From Crocodylus rhombifer (lineage: Eukaryota; Chordata; Crocodylia; Crocodylidae), in contig JAVSML010038884.1 of assembly GCA_038503035.1 (NCBI GenBank), positions 1-64,000 of the forward strand: a stretch of DNA of 64,000 nt. Direction: 5' to 3'. The notes under the pieces are model-generated. The model worked only from the letters and a program-made list of their open reading frames with translations, was not told where the DNA came from and searched no databases. Shown here in pieces: positions 1 to 11,890 of the stretch. The number at the start of each line of letters is the position of its first letter. The stretch's first letter is position 1. The translations under genes and the position numbers were made by a program.

Positions 1-849
1 CACTTACACAGTTCGGATTCTGTGTCAGAATAAGTAAAAGTTTTTTTTGTTTTGTTTTCATAAAGGTACATTTTAAACATGGATAAGCTGTGGGTTTCAC
101 TGCAAAAAAGCTCCACACATTAGACAACCACTATCTTCTAATAAAATAGTCAGCCCTATGTTCAGCTGGGAACTGTTACATTTTAGGTGGCATTTTGCAA
201 GGATGGTTAGAGATCATGTAATGAAGGCCCACACAGAAGCTAGATCACTGGAAAAATCAGTAGAACACACTTGATATATTCAGTAAAAGAATGTACTCAG
301 TTGAAGCATTCAAAATAAATTTATCACATGTATCCAAATACAAGATGACCCTGAATTTAAGAAGACCCCTGAATAATTCAATTCTGTCCATGGAAAATAT
401 ATAAATGTGCTATAAGTTTCCATGTATAGAATCTAAATATTGGAGATCATCTTACATTCATCACTACCAGTGCAGCAGGGAAGGAACTGGCAAGGGGTAA
501 GGCGGCAGGGGTGCAAGCAGTGGGGGAGGTAGGAAGGAGGTGAGACAGTGGGGGATAGGTGATAGGGGGTTAAGTAGTGGGGAAAGCAGGCAGCTTGCCC
601 ACTGCCACCTGTTTCCCTCTGAATTTACCCTCCCTTGTGCCTGCTCGTTGCATCACAGCCTTTGCTCCCCCCTCCCCCAGGCATCATAGCAGAAGATAAG
701 CTCAGAAACAGAAATCAGAGCAGCAGATCAAGCATAGGAAGAGGACTGGACTGGAACTCGGGGAGGGTGATAGGCTACTTTGTGGCATGCCAAAATGGCT
801 GCCACCCCCCAACTTCCACCAGCCTAAATCATGAATTAAGATGTTAAAT

Positions 850-1150
850 CCAGTACCACACCCAGGATAGACCACCCCCCAGTGAACTCCATTTAATGTC
901 TCCTCCAAATTAGACATTGAGTCAATGATGACTATTCATTGAGAACAGTGACCCAACCAGTTACATATCCACCTTACAGTACTTTCACCTGGTCTGTATT
1001 TTCTTGACTTAATGAGAATGTTGTGGGAAGCAGTGTCAAAATCCTTGCTAAAGGCATAATATATTACCATCCACTGCTCTCCCCCCGCATCCACAGAGCC
1101 TGTCACCTTTTCGTATGGCCTCTCCTCTTTATGATTCACTTCAAATACTG
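850..1150 (-). mobile_element. Old L3/CR1-like LINE fragment, reverse transcriptase palm part
   Basis: The minus strand translates to a degraded reverse-transcriptase segment. It resembles the LINE motif A region (a form of F-S-K-D-F-D-T-A-S-H), followed by a T-V-R-W-I-x-N-W-L segment around 980-1030. This pairing is typical of the CR1/L3/L2 group. No long open frame remains. It lies in the ANGPT1 intron, antisense to the gene. The exact family is uncertain. Confidence 0.6.
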
Positions 1151-1224
1151 ACCTAAAAGATTAGTGTCGTGAGGTTAATGAAAACTTATGCTCGGTGTTG
1201 ATCAGCCACCAAAAATTAAATACA

Positions 1225-1930
1225 ATGTTAGGATGTATAAGGAATGAGATAGAGGATACATGGAAATATTATAATGTCATTATATAAGCCAATGTTACAG
1301 CTCAGTAGGATTGCTGGTAGCTCTATGTCAAAAGAGGAGATAGTAAGAGATGACTGATAAAAACAATTTAGGTATAAGGCAAAAGTTCTCAAATGCTGAG
1401 AGAAGAAAAAGACTGGAACACTTTGCCTTTCATAGGAGACTGATAATAGGTAATGGGGACATGATACCTGTATAGAAAGAAATCAAAACGGTAACTTGGG
1501 CAGTACTGTTCAGTCTGTTCCAGAATGGCAAAATAAGAAGGCATTTACTAAAATTGGAAGACAGCAAATTTAAAAGTTATGAAAGGAAATATTTTCCCCA
1601 CTTGAACAACCTATGAAACTTATTGCCAAAAGCTACCACGGAAGCCAAAAGCTAATGTGATTTAAAGCAGGGCTTGATATTTATGTGGATAACAAGAATA
1701 TCCAGAGTTGTTATGGTTCATTAAACAATAAACAAGATCTTTGGAAAGAATTAAATCCCCCTAGCTTCCAGGGATAAGCCAGTCATCAATTGTAGGAGGA
1801 AACCTTTCCAGGGGTAAGGGTATCCCATTACTGCAGGATACCTCCAAAGTATACTGTACTGAGCACTGTTACAGACAGTATATTAGATGAGATGGACCAT
1901 TGGTAGCACTGAGAACAGCAGTTCCTATGT
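1225..1930 (+). mobile_element. Old L3/CR1-like LINE, 3' part
   Basis: The sequence follows the usual 3' end of L3/CR1-type LINEs. It has degraded coding sequence, then a closing stretch around 1860-1930 where a tract reading roughly 'agatggaccattggt...' leads into 'cagttcctatg'. That closing sequence is characteristic of the 3' terminus of this group. There are many stops and indels. It is in the same orientation as ANGPT1 and opposite to the fragment at 850-1150, so the two are separate insertions. Subfamily not determined. Confidence 0.55.
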
Positions 1931-2670
1931 CCTCCCTCAAAGATCTTTTGGAGACCTACATTTCACTGAGGTCCTTTTAGAGATCTGTAAGCAAGAACGG
2001 AGAAAAACTTAACCCCCCTCCCCCAATGGTGAGAAGGAAAAACAATATGTTAGTGTAATAATTGGAAAGGTATCTTTAAAAAGCAAAACACACATATGAT
2101 TACTAGTAGCTGGATTATGAAGAGCAGATGCTTGCTAGTGGCACTTTTAAAACTTTCTAAAAAAGAAAAATTGGTCTTAAAGGAAAACTATGTGTTCAGT
2201 ACTTCCCTCCCCCTATCAAGTAAAAAATGCTCCTGGTGCTTTTATTGCCTGATACCATTTCAGAATTCTGTTTCCATTGGGTATATTTTGTAGAACACCA
2301 CCAAATACAAAGATACCAGAGATAAGGCCAAACATTTATGCTATCGCTATTCCTTTAAAATGGAATGGTAACTACTACAGCTTGCCATGGCTATATTTTG
2401 TCACTGTAAACAGAGCCCAGCTGCATCTGTGTTCTGCTTTGAAAAATGAGGATTAGATTTTTTCTGTTTAGCTTTATCTTAAGTTTCTACAGAGATTATG
2501 CCCTGGTTACCATAGAACATCAGCTGGACAGCTTTCTTTTTCTTTGGTTATTAGCCCCTTAGGTATAACTTTGTGATCAAAGAGAGGTCAAGTGTATCAA
2601 AATAGGAGCTTGCCAGAATTTATCTGGCATAAATTCTTCCCCCAAGATTTCATTATGAAGTGTTACTTCT

Positions 2671-2704
2671 AAAAAAAAAAAGAAAAAAAACCCCCAAAAC
2701 CCCC
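2671..2704 (+). repeat. A/C homopolymer tract
   Basis: Runs of A (11 and 8) are followed by short C and A runs. It could be a decayed retroposon tail or a simple repeat. No element body is recognisable immediately upstream. Confidence 0.7.
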
Positions 2705-4822
2705 AAGAATCACCCAAAATCTAAGAAATTACTTTACAAAGCTAAAAAAAAAATTATATAGATCTGAATGCAAGGGGCAGGATAAATTTGCATCTGTGTA
2801 CAAATCACAGTCACTGCTGAATCAAGTGGTTTACAATATCCCCAAACAAAGGGCTCTTTCTTATAGGTAGATAGAGCACTAAGAACAGAATCTGCTGACA
2901 CCACGGGAATCACCTCTGTGGTGGTCACTGCACAAAGTGGGTCTCAGTTGTGAATTTCACAGGTTAGCCTGGGAGTGGTGAATGTGTAAAACTGAACAGC
3001 TGCATCTCAATTTGTCGGATATGGAATTCTTCCACAAAGTCAATGAAAATGCCTGCTACTGAGCTAAATAAATACATGCATTGCTTATAATCATGATTTG
3101 GCCAAAATGCATCTCTACTGATGATGCTTGCAACACGTTTACAGATGTTTCTGTATATGTAGCGATGCTTCTAAGTTAAGATGGAAAAATGAGGCAGAGA
3201 CTACACTTCTAGAAAGGGAAGCATACCCACTACCTGGTGCTTTCTGTTTGACCACTGAAAACAAAGCTTCTTCTCAGACCAGCAGTGGACCTTTGTAAGC
3301 TTATTTGTCCTGAGGCAAATGCTGTCCTTCTATTTTAGGAACATGCAGGGCACTAAAGCCAGCAGCCTGTGCAGTTACATGCTGTGGAAGGAGCAAGATG
3401 TTCAGACCCCATTCCTGAGGGATTCACACAGCTCTTAACGTGGATTTGACAAAACAGCAGTCCTTCACCCAACCCTACACCTCATCAATGCATTAATCAG
3501 CTACCAGTGCTAACTTCTTATGGAGTGGGGGCATTGGCATTCTGCAGCTGAAAGGGAGGATTGATTTCTTTTTTTGGCAATTTCAGCTGAACACCATAGG
3601 CTTTGGTAGACCCTTCAGCCTAGCAGAGCCTTCTGGGAAAAATTCTGTTCCTAAGTCAACGGCAAAATTCCCACTGACTTCCTTATAGTCAGGGTATCAA
3701 CTATTTGATCTTCTTTGTTAGTATATATCCTTTAATCCCTGTAATTTCAGTGTGGCCAAGGTTCATGCTATTTGGTATTTTTTGTAAAGTCCCAGCTCCG
3801 GCACTCATGAGAATCTTATCTTCATTTAAAAGAAAAAAGTAGAAAGGAATTTCCTAGCTTTACATTTGTAACATGCATTAGTCAATGTGACTTGTCTACA
3901 AAATAAATAGCATTCAAAGTATTGGGGGGGGGGCCTGCCTCATGATTTTTTAAACACCTGAGCTTGTTTAGAAAGAGAAAAAACCCTCAAAACTATCCAT
4001 GTGTTCATGGGTTACTCTTTACAACCAATGCTATCCCTGTTGCGCCTCCTTAGCTCATTCCATCTGTTTATAAAATCCACTTGCTTGGTCTGGTTTAAAC
4101 TAGATTATAAATTCTTTAGGAAGTGGTTCATAAGTTTCCTGCACAATTGGCTCTGTGGATTATTGGAACTATGAATATGCGATAATGTTAACACAGCCCA
4201 TATGCAGTCAGTTCATATAATAGATAAACATTATTTGCCCAGTCAGAGAAGAAGACCAATCATATGATTCATTTGATCAATCACAGCCAACAGCTTGAAC
4301 ACAATACACATAGCTTGAAAAACATACCACACATTTAACAGGAAAATTCTCACTGAAAATTTGACATGAAAACTCTCATGAAAAACAACCTGAAAATCCT
4401 CACTGAAAAATTTCAATAACATATGTTATTTTTTAACCATAATTTGTAAAATCCTTCACATAATTAAGAATGACTGATAGAATGCATGATGATGTATATA
4501 AACATACATATTAATTTACTTTTATTCATTGTTACTTTGTTGCATCAGATATTATGTGTACTCATGGGTATATGTATAAAGGCATTTAGGCACCTATCTT
4601 CCACTAACTGGCATATCAACACTTTAAAAACCTGCCCCTGAGGGTAGTATCTGTGCAGCTGAACACCAAATGACCCAGTAGTTAGTTGGTGGGGAGGAGA
4701 GCAAACAAAGCCTTTGCCATACTCTCAGTATTTATGGGCTGTGGGCTGCCAAACACTGCCAGGTTCATTTGTAAAACTGAGAACGTTCTTAGTTTTTTAT
4801 TGTTTGTTCTTAATTGTTTCAG

Positions 4823-4983
4823 GCTGGTGGTTTGATGCTTGTGGCCCTTCCAATCTGAATGGAATGTTCTATACCGCGGGACATAACCATGGGAAACTTA
4901 ATGGGATAAAATGGCACTACTTCAAGGGCCCCAGCTATTCCTTACGTTCCACAACAATGATGATTCGGCCTTTAGACTTTTAA
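4823..4983 (+). CDS. ANGPT1: Angiopoietin-1, terminal exon (C-terminal fibrinogen-like domain)
   Basis: ANGPT1 is a secreted ligand of the endothelial receptor tyrosine kinase TEK/TIE2 and stabilises blood vessels. The exon encodes the last ~53 residues: it opens with GWWFDACGPSNLNGM, runs through a KLNGIKWHYFKG stretch and ends STTMMIRPLDF before TAA at 4981-4983. The GWWFD..GPSNLNG block is the hallmark of fibrinogen-related domains, and the MMIRPLDF ending fits ANGPT1; I recall ANGPT2 ending in PADF. The acceptor AG is at 4821-4822 and the exon begins with GC, completing a glycine codon split by the intron. The reading frame is open and shows no damage. The coiled-coil and most of the fibrinogen domain lie outside the window. 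I recall a glutamine in mammals where this copy has histidine (TAGHNHG); unverified. Confidence 0.96.
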
Positions 4984-6290
4984 ACGTACCCAGGAGTAAA
5001 TGAAAGAATAAAACTGAAGAACTGCTTGTGTAGCCTTCAGAAGTACAAGACAAGGGGGCTTCTTGGACACAGCAAGTTGGAGCTACCTCAAAATTGCTCC
5101 ACTATTTCTTCACTGCCTGCCTAGCTCTTCACAAGTCACTTCCTGTGCTGAAGACATTGAGACAGCTCAGCTCACAAGGAGATAGCTGTAATGCTTTTTC
5201 CAGCAAAGGATAACAAGTGATCTTCATGTTCTGGTTATTATGAATGAATCTAGCACCAGCCAGCTGATGCTTTTTCCTTTGTATAAGGATGCAAAAATAT
5301 ACAGGATTATACAGAAATAATAATGGATTTTGAAGAACAGAAATAAATCTGCCATAATCCACTGAGAAGAATTTGTTTCAACACTGCAATATCATTACAT
5401 CTATACAAAAGTATTACAGACATGGCTCCATTAATGCATGTCTTAAAATATCTGAGATGACCACTCTAATCATAGTCTTTCTTAAGTGAACTGAATTTAG
5501 ATGGATGCATTTCTCTTACTTCCAGCATTAAATAGCATATGCTAGAGTTATTTTTCATGAACCCCTTCTAAAATATAAAACCTGTTCTTGATAAATCTAC
5601 AGGGTCACAGTACATGATGAATAATAAGGATAATATGCAGAAAATCTTCATTTGCTCTGTATTGTTAGGGCAAAGTAAGTGTAAGTAATCCAGATAATTG
5701 GCATAATCCCTGAGCTAGGATTTATAGTGTGATAACAAAAGTAACCATGGTTTTTTTCCTGGTGCAGCTTTTTCTTACATTAAAGTAGCCTGAATGACAC
5801 ATTGAAAAATTGGAGGAAAGTTTAAAGAATGTGAACTATCTCATGATGAAATATATTGCTTTGTGTATAATGTTTCATTGGAACAAATACAGGAAAGGAG
5901 ACTATTAGGATATATAGAAATGGTATAAATGCATAGGTTAAGCAGATGGGTTCATTTTACATTATCTTTGCATGTGCACAATTTAGTGTTAATTATTTTG
6001 AATTTTATTAGAGGTTCATTTCTTCTCTGTATTATTTCATCTTTGTGAATAATTGAGGCATGTCAGTTCTACACTGTGCTTTGGCTACTACTATAAAAAA
6101 GCGCTCATTGCAGTCTTATAAAGAATAAAGGAATAATTATTAACTGTAAATAGCATGTTTATATTTACAGCAATGGCCATTTAATTTTGTACATGCAACT
6201 TCGATGCTATTCAATGCAAATGACTGCAAAAATCACAAAAGGTTGTACTATCCAACTCTAGAAAGGTGCTATACATATCACTTCCCAGGA

Positions 6291-6298
6291 AAAGGGAA
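6291..6298 (+). promoter_or_regulatory. Candidate miR-204/211 8-mer site
   Basis: AAAGGGAA is a full 8-mer complement to the miR-204/211 seed. It lies inside the inferred ANGPT1 3' UTR, 38 bases before a miR-124-type site. I recall ANGPT1 being reported as a miR-204 target but cannot verify it here. Random occurrence is possible. Confidence 0.35.
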
Positions 6299-6335
6299 CC
6301 CAGAGAGGTGAATATTTCAACTATTGGAATTGAAG

Positions 6336-6343
6336 GTGCCTTA
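6336..6343 (+). promoter_or_regulatory. Candidate miR-124 8-mer site
   Basis: GTGCCTTA is a full 8-mer match to the miR-124 seed, in the inferred ANGPT1 3' UTR close to the miR-204-type site. Sites this close together can act cooperatively. Function is inferred from the seed match only. Confidence 0.3.
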
Positions 6344-6375
6344 ACAACAAGGAGAACTTGGGAGAAAAAGGTTCA

Positions 6376-6396
6376 GCTGTCAGCAAAGCTGACAGC
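6376..6396 (+). other. Perfect 8-bp stem-loop in the ANGPT1 3' UTR
   Basis: GCTGTCAG (6376-6383) and CTGACAGC (6389-6396) are exact inverted repeats around the 5-base loop CAAAG. In RNA this would form a small stable hairpin. No function is known to me. Confidence 0.6.
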
Positions 6397-7080
6397 CACA
6401 AGGCTTTTTGTTTAAAATCTCTGCTGATCTACTCTTACTGAGGGGAAGGCAGGGAATCCACTTTGGAAATTAATTTCTACACATTCAGTTCTCTATGCCC
6501 ACTGAAGTCAAAGGTAATATTCTTTTTGGCTTCAACAGAAGCCATGTCATGCCCATGATATTTTTGTTTGTGTTTGTGTCATATTAAAAACATACTGTTA
6601 TTGGAAGTAGGCAAAGCAACAGATTTTTTTAAAGGAATGATGGTATTTGACCAACAAAGCTCTGTGTTCTTTAACAGCTTTCTTCCATTTAAGAGAAAAA
6701 AAGCTGCATGGATTTTGTTGGCAGCATGAAAGAATAAACAAGGGGCTCCACAGGGTTCTTTATAACTATTGTAGCTCAGTGTTCTTCAAGTAAGAAGGTC
6801 TTTGTTTCACATATTTGTATATTTAAAAAAAAAATTCATGCCCAAGGGGTTAATTTGTTGTGTTGTGCTGATTAAATTACTCAGCTGTTCTTTACTCAGC
6901 AGTTTCTTCAAAGTGCTTTTTTTTTCTCTGTTTCCACCAGTTTTCAACATTGTTTTCACTGGAGTGCAAAAACTATGATCTGTCTTCCACTGTGTTAAGA
7001 TTTGTATTTGTTCCAGGTCTTCAAGTTACGAATACCGTTTTGTAGATCCTACTGCAAAAGACAAAACACATTAAAATATC

Positions 7081-7090
7081 AATAAATAAA
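7081..7090 (+). promoter_or_regulatory. ANGPT1: Probable distal polyadenylation signal of ANGPT1
   Basis: Two overlapping AATAAA hexamers (7081-7086 and 7085-7090) are followed 10-40 bases later by T- and GT-rich sequence. This is the best candidate for the end of the ANGPT1 transcript. Another AATAAA with weaker context is at 6124-6129. Confidence 0.5.
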
Positions 7091-7884
7091 ACCAAAGCAT
7101 GTTATTTGCTGTTTATTTATCTTGTTTGGGAAAAAATCAGATGCAGTTTCCTATTCTTTATAATAAAACATAGAATGAGGTCTCCAGACTCTAGCATTTA
7201 CTTTCATTAGAGAATACATTTTTGTGGCAGATGTGTGTCATTTAACATGCTGAGAACTTTCATTTTAAATTCTGTTTAGAAGTGCTGAGTACTTTTGGGA
7301 AAGAGTGCTAGCAAAACTGTGTGAATTAAATACTTTCTTTTTTACCTTTGAAATCCATAGCTCAGTTTTATTTTGCTCATTTTCTTGGTCAAACTATCAA
7401 ATTGCTTCTTTTTTCATGGCAGTGGGGGATAAATTTCTCACATTCCACTGGCCAAATTACAGATCAAACTATTTGTTTCTCTTGCCCTTATGACTGCGTG
7501 TTCTTTAATCATCCCTGAATGTACAAAATCTGGAAGTGGCAAATCTCAACTGCTTTTTTTATTTCTTTTGCCTAGATATGGATCTTGTCCATTTGTATGG
7601 CTCTTAAAAACTGAGAGACCAATTTCAGCTTCTCTTGGTGGCCCATTTATCTTCATTTTTCCAGGTACTTCAGCTTAATTAGGCTTGTTCATTGATCACA
7701 TTCAGACCAACCTAGCTTTTTAGAACAACACAAAAGCCAACAGTGTAATAAATCCGCAAGAGGAGGTATTATTCCTTCCAACTAAAAATGCAAATCTGCG
7801 GCATTCCACTGAAGAATCACAATTAACTAAAAAAGCTCTTGCTTTTGGTATATATCTAAATAAGGTGTTTTTAAAATTTTCCAC

Positions 7885-8650
7885 ATATAATGAGTCCCAC
7901 TGCTAGCACACCTCCCCCCTCCCCCCCCCAAGGCCACTCTTGTTCTATATTCTCCCAATCCGGCCTCCAGGGATGCCACCCCGCTGCCTGGCTTGCCTCC
8001 ATGGTAAAAGGACTGTACAATTGGCACACTGCCCTCCAACAGCTGGCTCCCTCCAGGTCTCCTGGGTACCTGCATTTGTGAGTGTTGCTTCTCCAGCAGC
8101 CTTGGTACATGGGAGATCAACCCCTCTGTAGGGGTTTCCCCTTAGGACACTTAGCAGGGATCCTAGAAATCTGTTTGTCATGGAAAAATGTGAAAAAACA
8201 TGGAATTTGTGTTTTTACAGAGAATCTTTAGAATTGCTGGGGGTGGGGGCTGGGGGAAGAATTCACTGAAAATAAAATGTTGGCTCCCCGGTGAGAACCA
8301 GTGGTTATCACAGCCATTTTGGCAACCCACCGGGGAGTTGCCAGGCACACAAGGGGGAAGGCGCAGACACAGGGGGAAGCAGCCAAATGGTGGCTTATCA
8401 GCTTGTTCCCATCTGCTGCAGTCTGCTCAGCTGCCCTTGCACTACTATTTAGCAACCTGTCTGCAGACCTGTCCCTGTAGCTTATTGCAAGGCAATTTGC
8501 CCCAGACAGTTGTTTGCAGCTTTGTGACTCCTGTCATTATCTCGTTGGCTGCTTAAAGTCTTGCAGCTGCCAGTAACCCACTGCAGTCCCAGCCTGCTGT
8601 TCCCTTCCTCTTAAAGTAATAGGGGCCCTTAACCCCTGTTATACCATGGT
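7885..8650. other. GC-rich patch, possible unidentified repeat insertion
   Basis: This patch is clearly richer in G+C than its AT-rich surroundings. It contains a C-run (7914-7929) and an exact 10-bp inverted repeat, CTCCCCGGTG at 8284-8293 with CACCGGGGAG at 8328-8337. It has short open frames on both strands in several frames, which is expected of GC-rich non-coding DNA. The abrupt composition change suggests an inserted element, but I recognise no family or target duplication. Confidence 0.35.
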
Positions 8651-9335
8651 AATGCTAAAAAGCTAGCCTGGTCTTGACTTACTCATTTGGGTTTTTTTTA
8701 AACAAAATGCAAACAGAGAGAGCAAATAAATAAGGATAGGTGTATATGTGTATTTCATAGCAGGTAGAACCTTGTTTTCTAAGCTACCGCTTTAAGTACA
8801 GTAAAGCGCCAAAAATAAGGTCGAGAATAATTTCTGTTTCAAAACCAGGCACTCATGCAGATTTCCCTGAGATTGTACACACTTCATGAATGCACAGGGT
8901 AGTGTTAGTATTCAGAACGTGGTTGTTTGAGCAAGTGATTCCCAACACATACATCTCTGGGAAAGCAAACTTAAACTCAAACAACTTTTCTTAAATTTAA
9001 CATATTGAACCAATTTCACTTGCCCAGATATGTCAGCCAAGCCGCAGCTCCTGTCAGGACGAAAACAATCACATCCATGTTAATTTGGCATGTTACCTAC
9101 TGCTGCTTTTCAAGGGCGCAAATAAAAATGTTATCAATGGAAAAAGTCGAACTCTTTCTCTGTGGGATTAATCCTAGCTGATAAACTGATTATACAATAC
9201 AACACGTGTGACTGGAGTAGCTGCAAGGCTTTTAGCCTACCAGTTTCTGCATGAACTTGAGGAGCTAGGCAGCAGCTAGTGAACTGAACTGACACCTGAC
9301 TACTGTCATTCAGGATCAGGCCTGTCACAGAAACT

Positions 9336-9375
9336 AAAAAAAGAAAAGAAAAGAAAAAGGAAAAGGAAAAAATGA
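9336..9375 (+). repeat. Polypurine (A/G) tract
   Basis: About 40 bases of almost pure A and G built from irregular AAAAG/GAAAA units. It is a simple repeat and makes a spurious Phe/Ser-rich open frame on the other strand. Confidence 0.8.
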
Positions 9376-11274
9376 AGAGACTGTGTCCCAGTTCTGGTTT
9401 TTTAGGGAGGCAAGGAGTAAAGAGCCACAATCCAGGAAGGGAAGGGATTAATGGTGGGTTCACTCTCCGCTCCACATTCTTCTCACCCATGTCTGCCAGG
9501 ACCTGAGCCTTATCCCTGCTTTCCCATAAAGCTGATCCCCTGCAACAAACTCTTTTAGTGTGTCATGGAAAGACAGGGAGAGGATCAGATGATCCCAGGA
9601 AGTAGACCATACCCTATGTACTGGAGGAAGGCAAGTGGCAAAGCCAGCTGAGAGAGGAAATAGTGAGGCCCATACTCCACATTTCACTATAAGAGAGTAT
9701 GCAGTGGGGGAGGGGCACTTTCCCTCACTGATCTTTTGCCTGTCCCTAGCACTCTAATTACAAATCGTTCTAGCTGCAAATGCCACATTTATTCTACAAG
9801 TAACACACAGATCTCTGTTCCAAACCTTGGGAAATGCAATGAGAAAACCTTGTTAATACAAAATGAAAGTTGTTTGCCAGTTTCTCATGCTCTTCTAGAA
9901 CATCAAGTTTAGCATTTTCAAACTACTGAACACTAAGGACATGAAGAACTAAGGCATTTTAACCTCAAATTCCCGAAGCAGTTACCAGGGTGACTCTCAT
10001 TCTGATGTATAGGCTCACTCTGCCTGTGACCTGTACTGAGCAAGAGCTGCCTACTCCCACTGGCCACTCAAACATTTAACATACTCCACAGAAGAATACA
10101 ACATCTGCTAATTTTTACAATTGCATCATCCCCTGAAAGACACTTCAGCCGTGGGTACATGATGTTATTTAAACCCCCAGACCACACTGTCTCCCAGCTA
10201 ACTGCTGACAGTCCACGTGGCAAGCAGACCCTACTATTCATTCCTGGTAACTTAGACAATGCAATTTTTTAATGAAGCCTACTGTATCTCTCTCTCTCAA
10301 CGGTCTCTCCCATACTTCTTTCCTTTGGTCTCTTTCTCTCTTTTTCATGGGTACGTGTAGACATGCACACGCACACAGCAGGCTGGAAGTTTCACATGCC
10401 TACTCCAAAGAAACACAGGCTCCTTCATATCACAATCACAAGACTCCCAACCTGTTCAATGTCAGCCCTCTACCAGTCCATACATCCACTGCTATACCAC
10501 ACAAAACAACACAGGCAAAAATACTTGCAAAATAATTCCCATTGCCTATTGCCAGATTCAGGTTAGGGACAAGTTGAGGTTTAACAGATGTGTACCATCC
10601 CTAACGCACAATCTTCTAATTTTTTTCAGCGATCTAGAAATAATACACCTTAGCTCTTCGTTTCCTAGTTTTCAGAAGTGTGAGTTTTGCTGAACTCAGC
10701 ACTCTATGGCATTAGATGCTATCAAGTAATCTTAACTTTGTGCTACTTGAGTTTTTTTGTCATTCAATATTTTCTTATATTAAGTCTTCTAATGTTGCCC
10801 AGCGTTTGAAGTCAAAAATACATGGCACTAATCACTGAAGATATGAATAACTTCGTTATCTGCTAAGAAATAAGATGTGATCCAAAACCTAATTATTGGA
10901 GAACAGCCATCTTTTGAGAAAGTAAACATAAATAGCTCAAAGCGTGGGGAAATATTTGGAGGGACTGGATGGCAGGAAACAGCCGATAAGGCTGTGGAGA
11001 GAAGAAACAATCAGATCATTTTTAAGGACACCACTATAATTTTAACCTAGATGTATAATGGGCCAGGCTGACTAATCAACGGCCTACATATGAATTAAGT
11101 TGGCAGTTTCACATTGTACAACTAACCGTTCTAATCCAGGCTTTTTTGTGGAGATGTCTAAGACTGAATGGCAACCCCCATTATTATGGCAACTCCCAGT
11201 GCATCAGCCTGGCCCTGCTAGGATAAGATTGTGAGTAGACTAGCAGTGTTCACTGAAAGAGTCAAAATAGATTG

Positions 11275-11360
11275 GAATTAAATAAAATAATAATAATGAT
11301 GATGATGATGATGATAATAACAATAACAATAATAGTAACACCCCCACCAACAATAATAAA
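11275..11360 (+). repeat. Imperfect trinucleotide repeat (TAA/TGA/CAA)
   Basis: AAT/GAT/AAC-type triplets run for about 80 bases, with a central block of six GAT repeats flanked by TAA and CAA units. This is a decayed microsatellite. Confidence 0.85.
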
Positions 11361-11623
11361 GTTTTTTAAATGGTCACCTTATCACTCAAAAACTTCCCAG
11401 ATATTTTCAAAAAGGAATGCAGTTTCTGAGCAAATATATGCTTAATTTCATGCCAGGGTAGGTAGCTACATCAAACACCTGAGAAAATTCAAGAGGTTGC
11501 ATGGAATAAATGCTGTTTCTTATACAGTAATTTTTCTGTTTTGTTTTTAGGGGGTGGGAATGAAACCACAAATTTGTCCAGTCACAATTCTGTGCAACAC
11601 AAAGTTTCAGTTTTCTAGCGTAT

Positions 11624-11890
11624 AGATTTCATAGATATTAGGGCTGGAAGGGACCGCATAAGATCATCAGGACCAGCCGCCTGCCTAAGGGGCAGCAAGT
11701 CAGCCGGGGTCAAATGATCCCAGCAAGATAGGCATCCAAGTGTTTTTTGAAAGTATCCAGAGTAGGTGCTTCCACCACCTCTGAGGGGAGTCTGTTCCAG
11801 GCCTTGAGGGGTCAGACAGTAAAGAAGTTTTTCCTTATGTCCATCCTAAAATGGACTTCCAGGAGTTTGTGACCTGGAGTACATCATGTA
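11624..11890 (-). mobile_element. CR1 LINE 3' tail
   Basis: Read on the minus strand this is the end of CR1: the end of the reverse-transcriptase frame (S/F-K-K-H-L-D-A-Y-L-x-G type), then the short 3' UTR with its paired GC-rich stem, closing with a 'ggaccttccagccctaatatctatgaaat' type tail at about 11626-11660. It is 5'-truncated, like most CR1 copies. The detailed tail sequence resembles crocodilian CR1 as I remember it. Confidence 0.85.

Larger units (their letters stand above)
1..4822 (+). other. ANGPT1: Last intron of ANGPT1 (3' part)
   Basis: This is non-coding sequence upstream of the ANGPT1 terminal exon. It ends in a good 3' splice site: a T-rich tract at about 4789-4820 followed by AG at 4821-4822. 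I looked for the preceding fibrinogen-domain exon, which should encode the cysteine-rich stretch before the GWW motif, and did not see it, so the intron extends beyond the window. Two old LINE fragments (850-1150 and 1225-1930) and an A/C homopolymer tract (2671-2704) lie inside. The rest shows no recognisable repeat or gene. Confidence 0.75.
4984..7110 (+). other. ANGPT1: Probable ANGPT1 3' UTR
   Basis: AT-rich, repeat-free sequence follows the stop codon. Candidate AATAAA signals occur at 5007-5012, 6124-6129 and, as an overlapping pair, at 7081-7090. The last pair is followed by a T/GT-rich stretch (about 7100-7130), as expected downstream of a cleavage site. I infer a 3' UTR of about 2.1 kb ending near 7110, in line with the multi-kilobase ANGPT1 transcripts of other vertebrates. 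The end is inferred, not seen. Confidence 0.55.
7111..11623. other. Intergenic sequence downstream of ANGPT1
   Basis: I see no gene here. Open frames are short and overlap in several frames, with no recognisable domain. Visible structure is limited to a GC-rich patch (7885-8650), a polypurine tract (9336-9375), a pyrimidine-rich then CA-rich stretch (10285-10380) and a trinucleotide-like repeat (11275-11360). Confidence 0.5.

Noticed and set aside
4714..4822. Upstream extension of the ANGPT1 frame to an ATG at 4714
   Set aside because: The segment lies before a strong acceptor AG and does not resemble angiopoietin; it is intron sequence that happens to be open.
7827..8556. Overlapping frames of 60-118 codons suggesting an exon
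   Set aside because: Several frames are open on both strands at once, as expected in GC-rich non-coding DNA; no recognisable domain, and position relative to ANGPT1 gives no splice partner.
9134..9490. 118-codon minus-strand frame with a hydrophobic stretch
   Set aside because: The hydrophobic/Phe-Ser run is encoded by the polypurine tract at 9336-9375; no support for a membrane protein gene.
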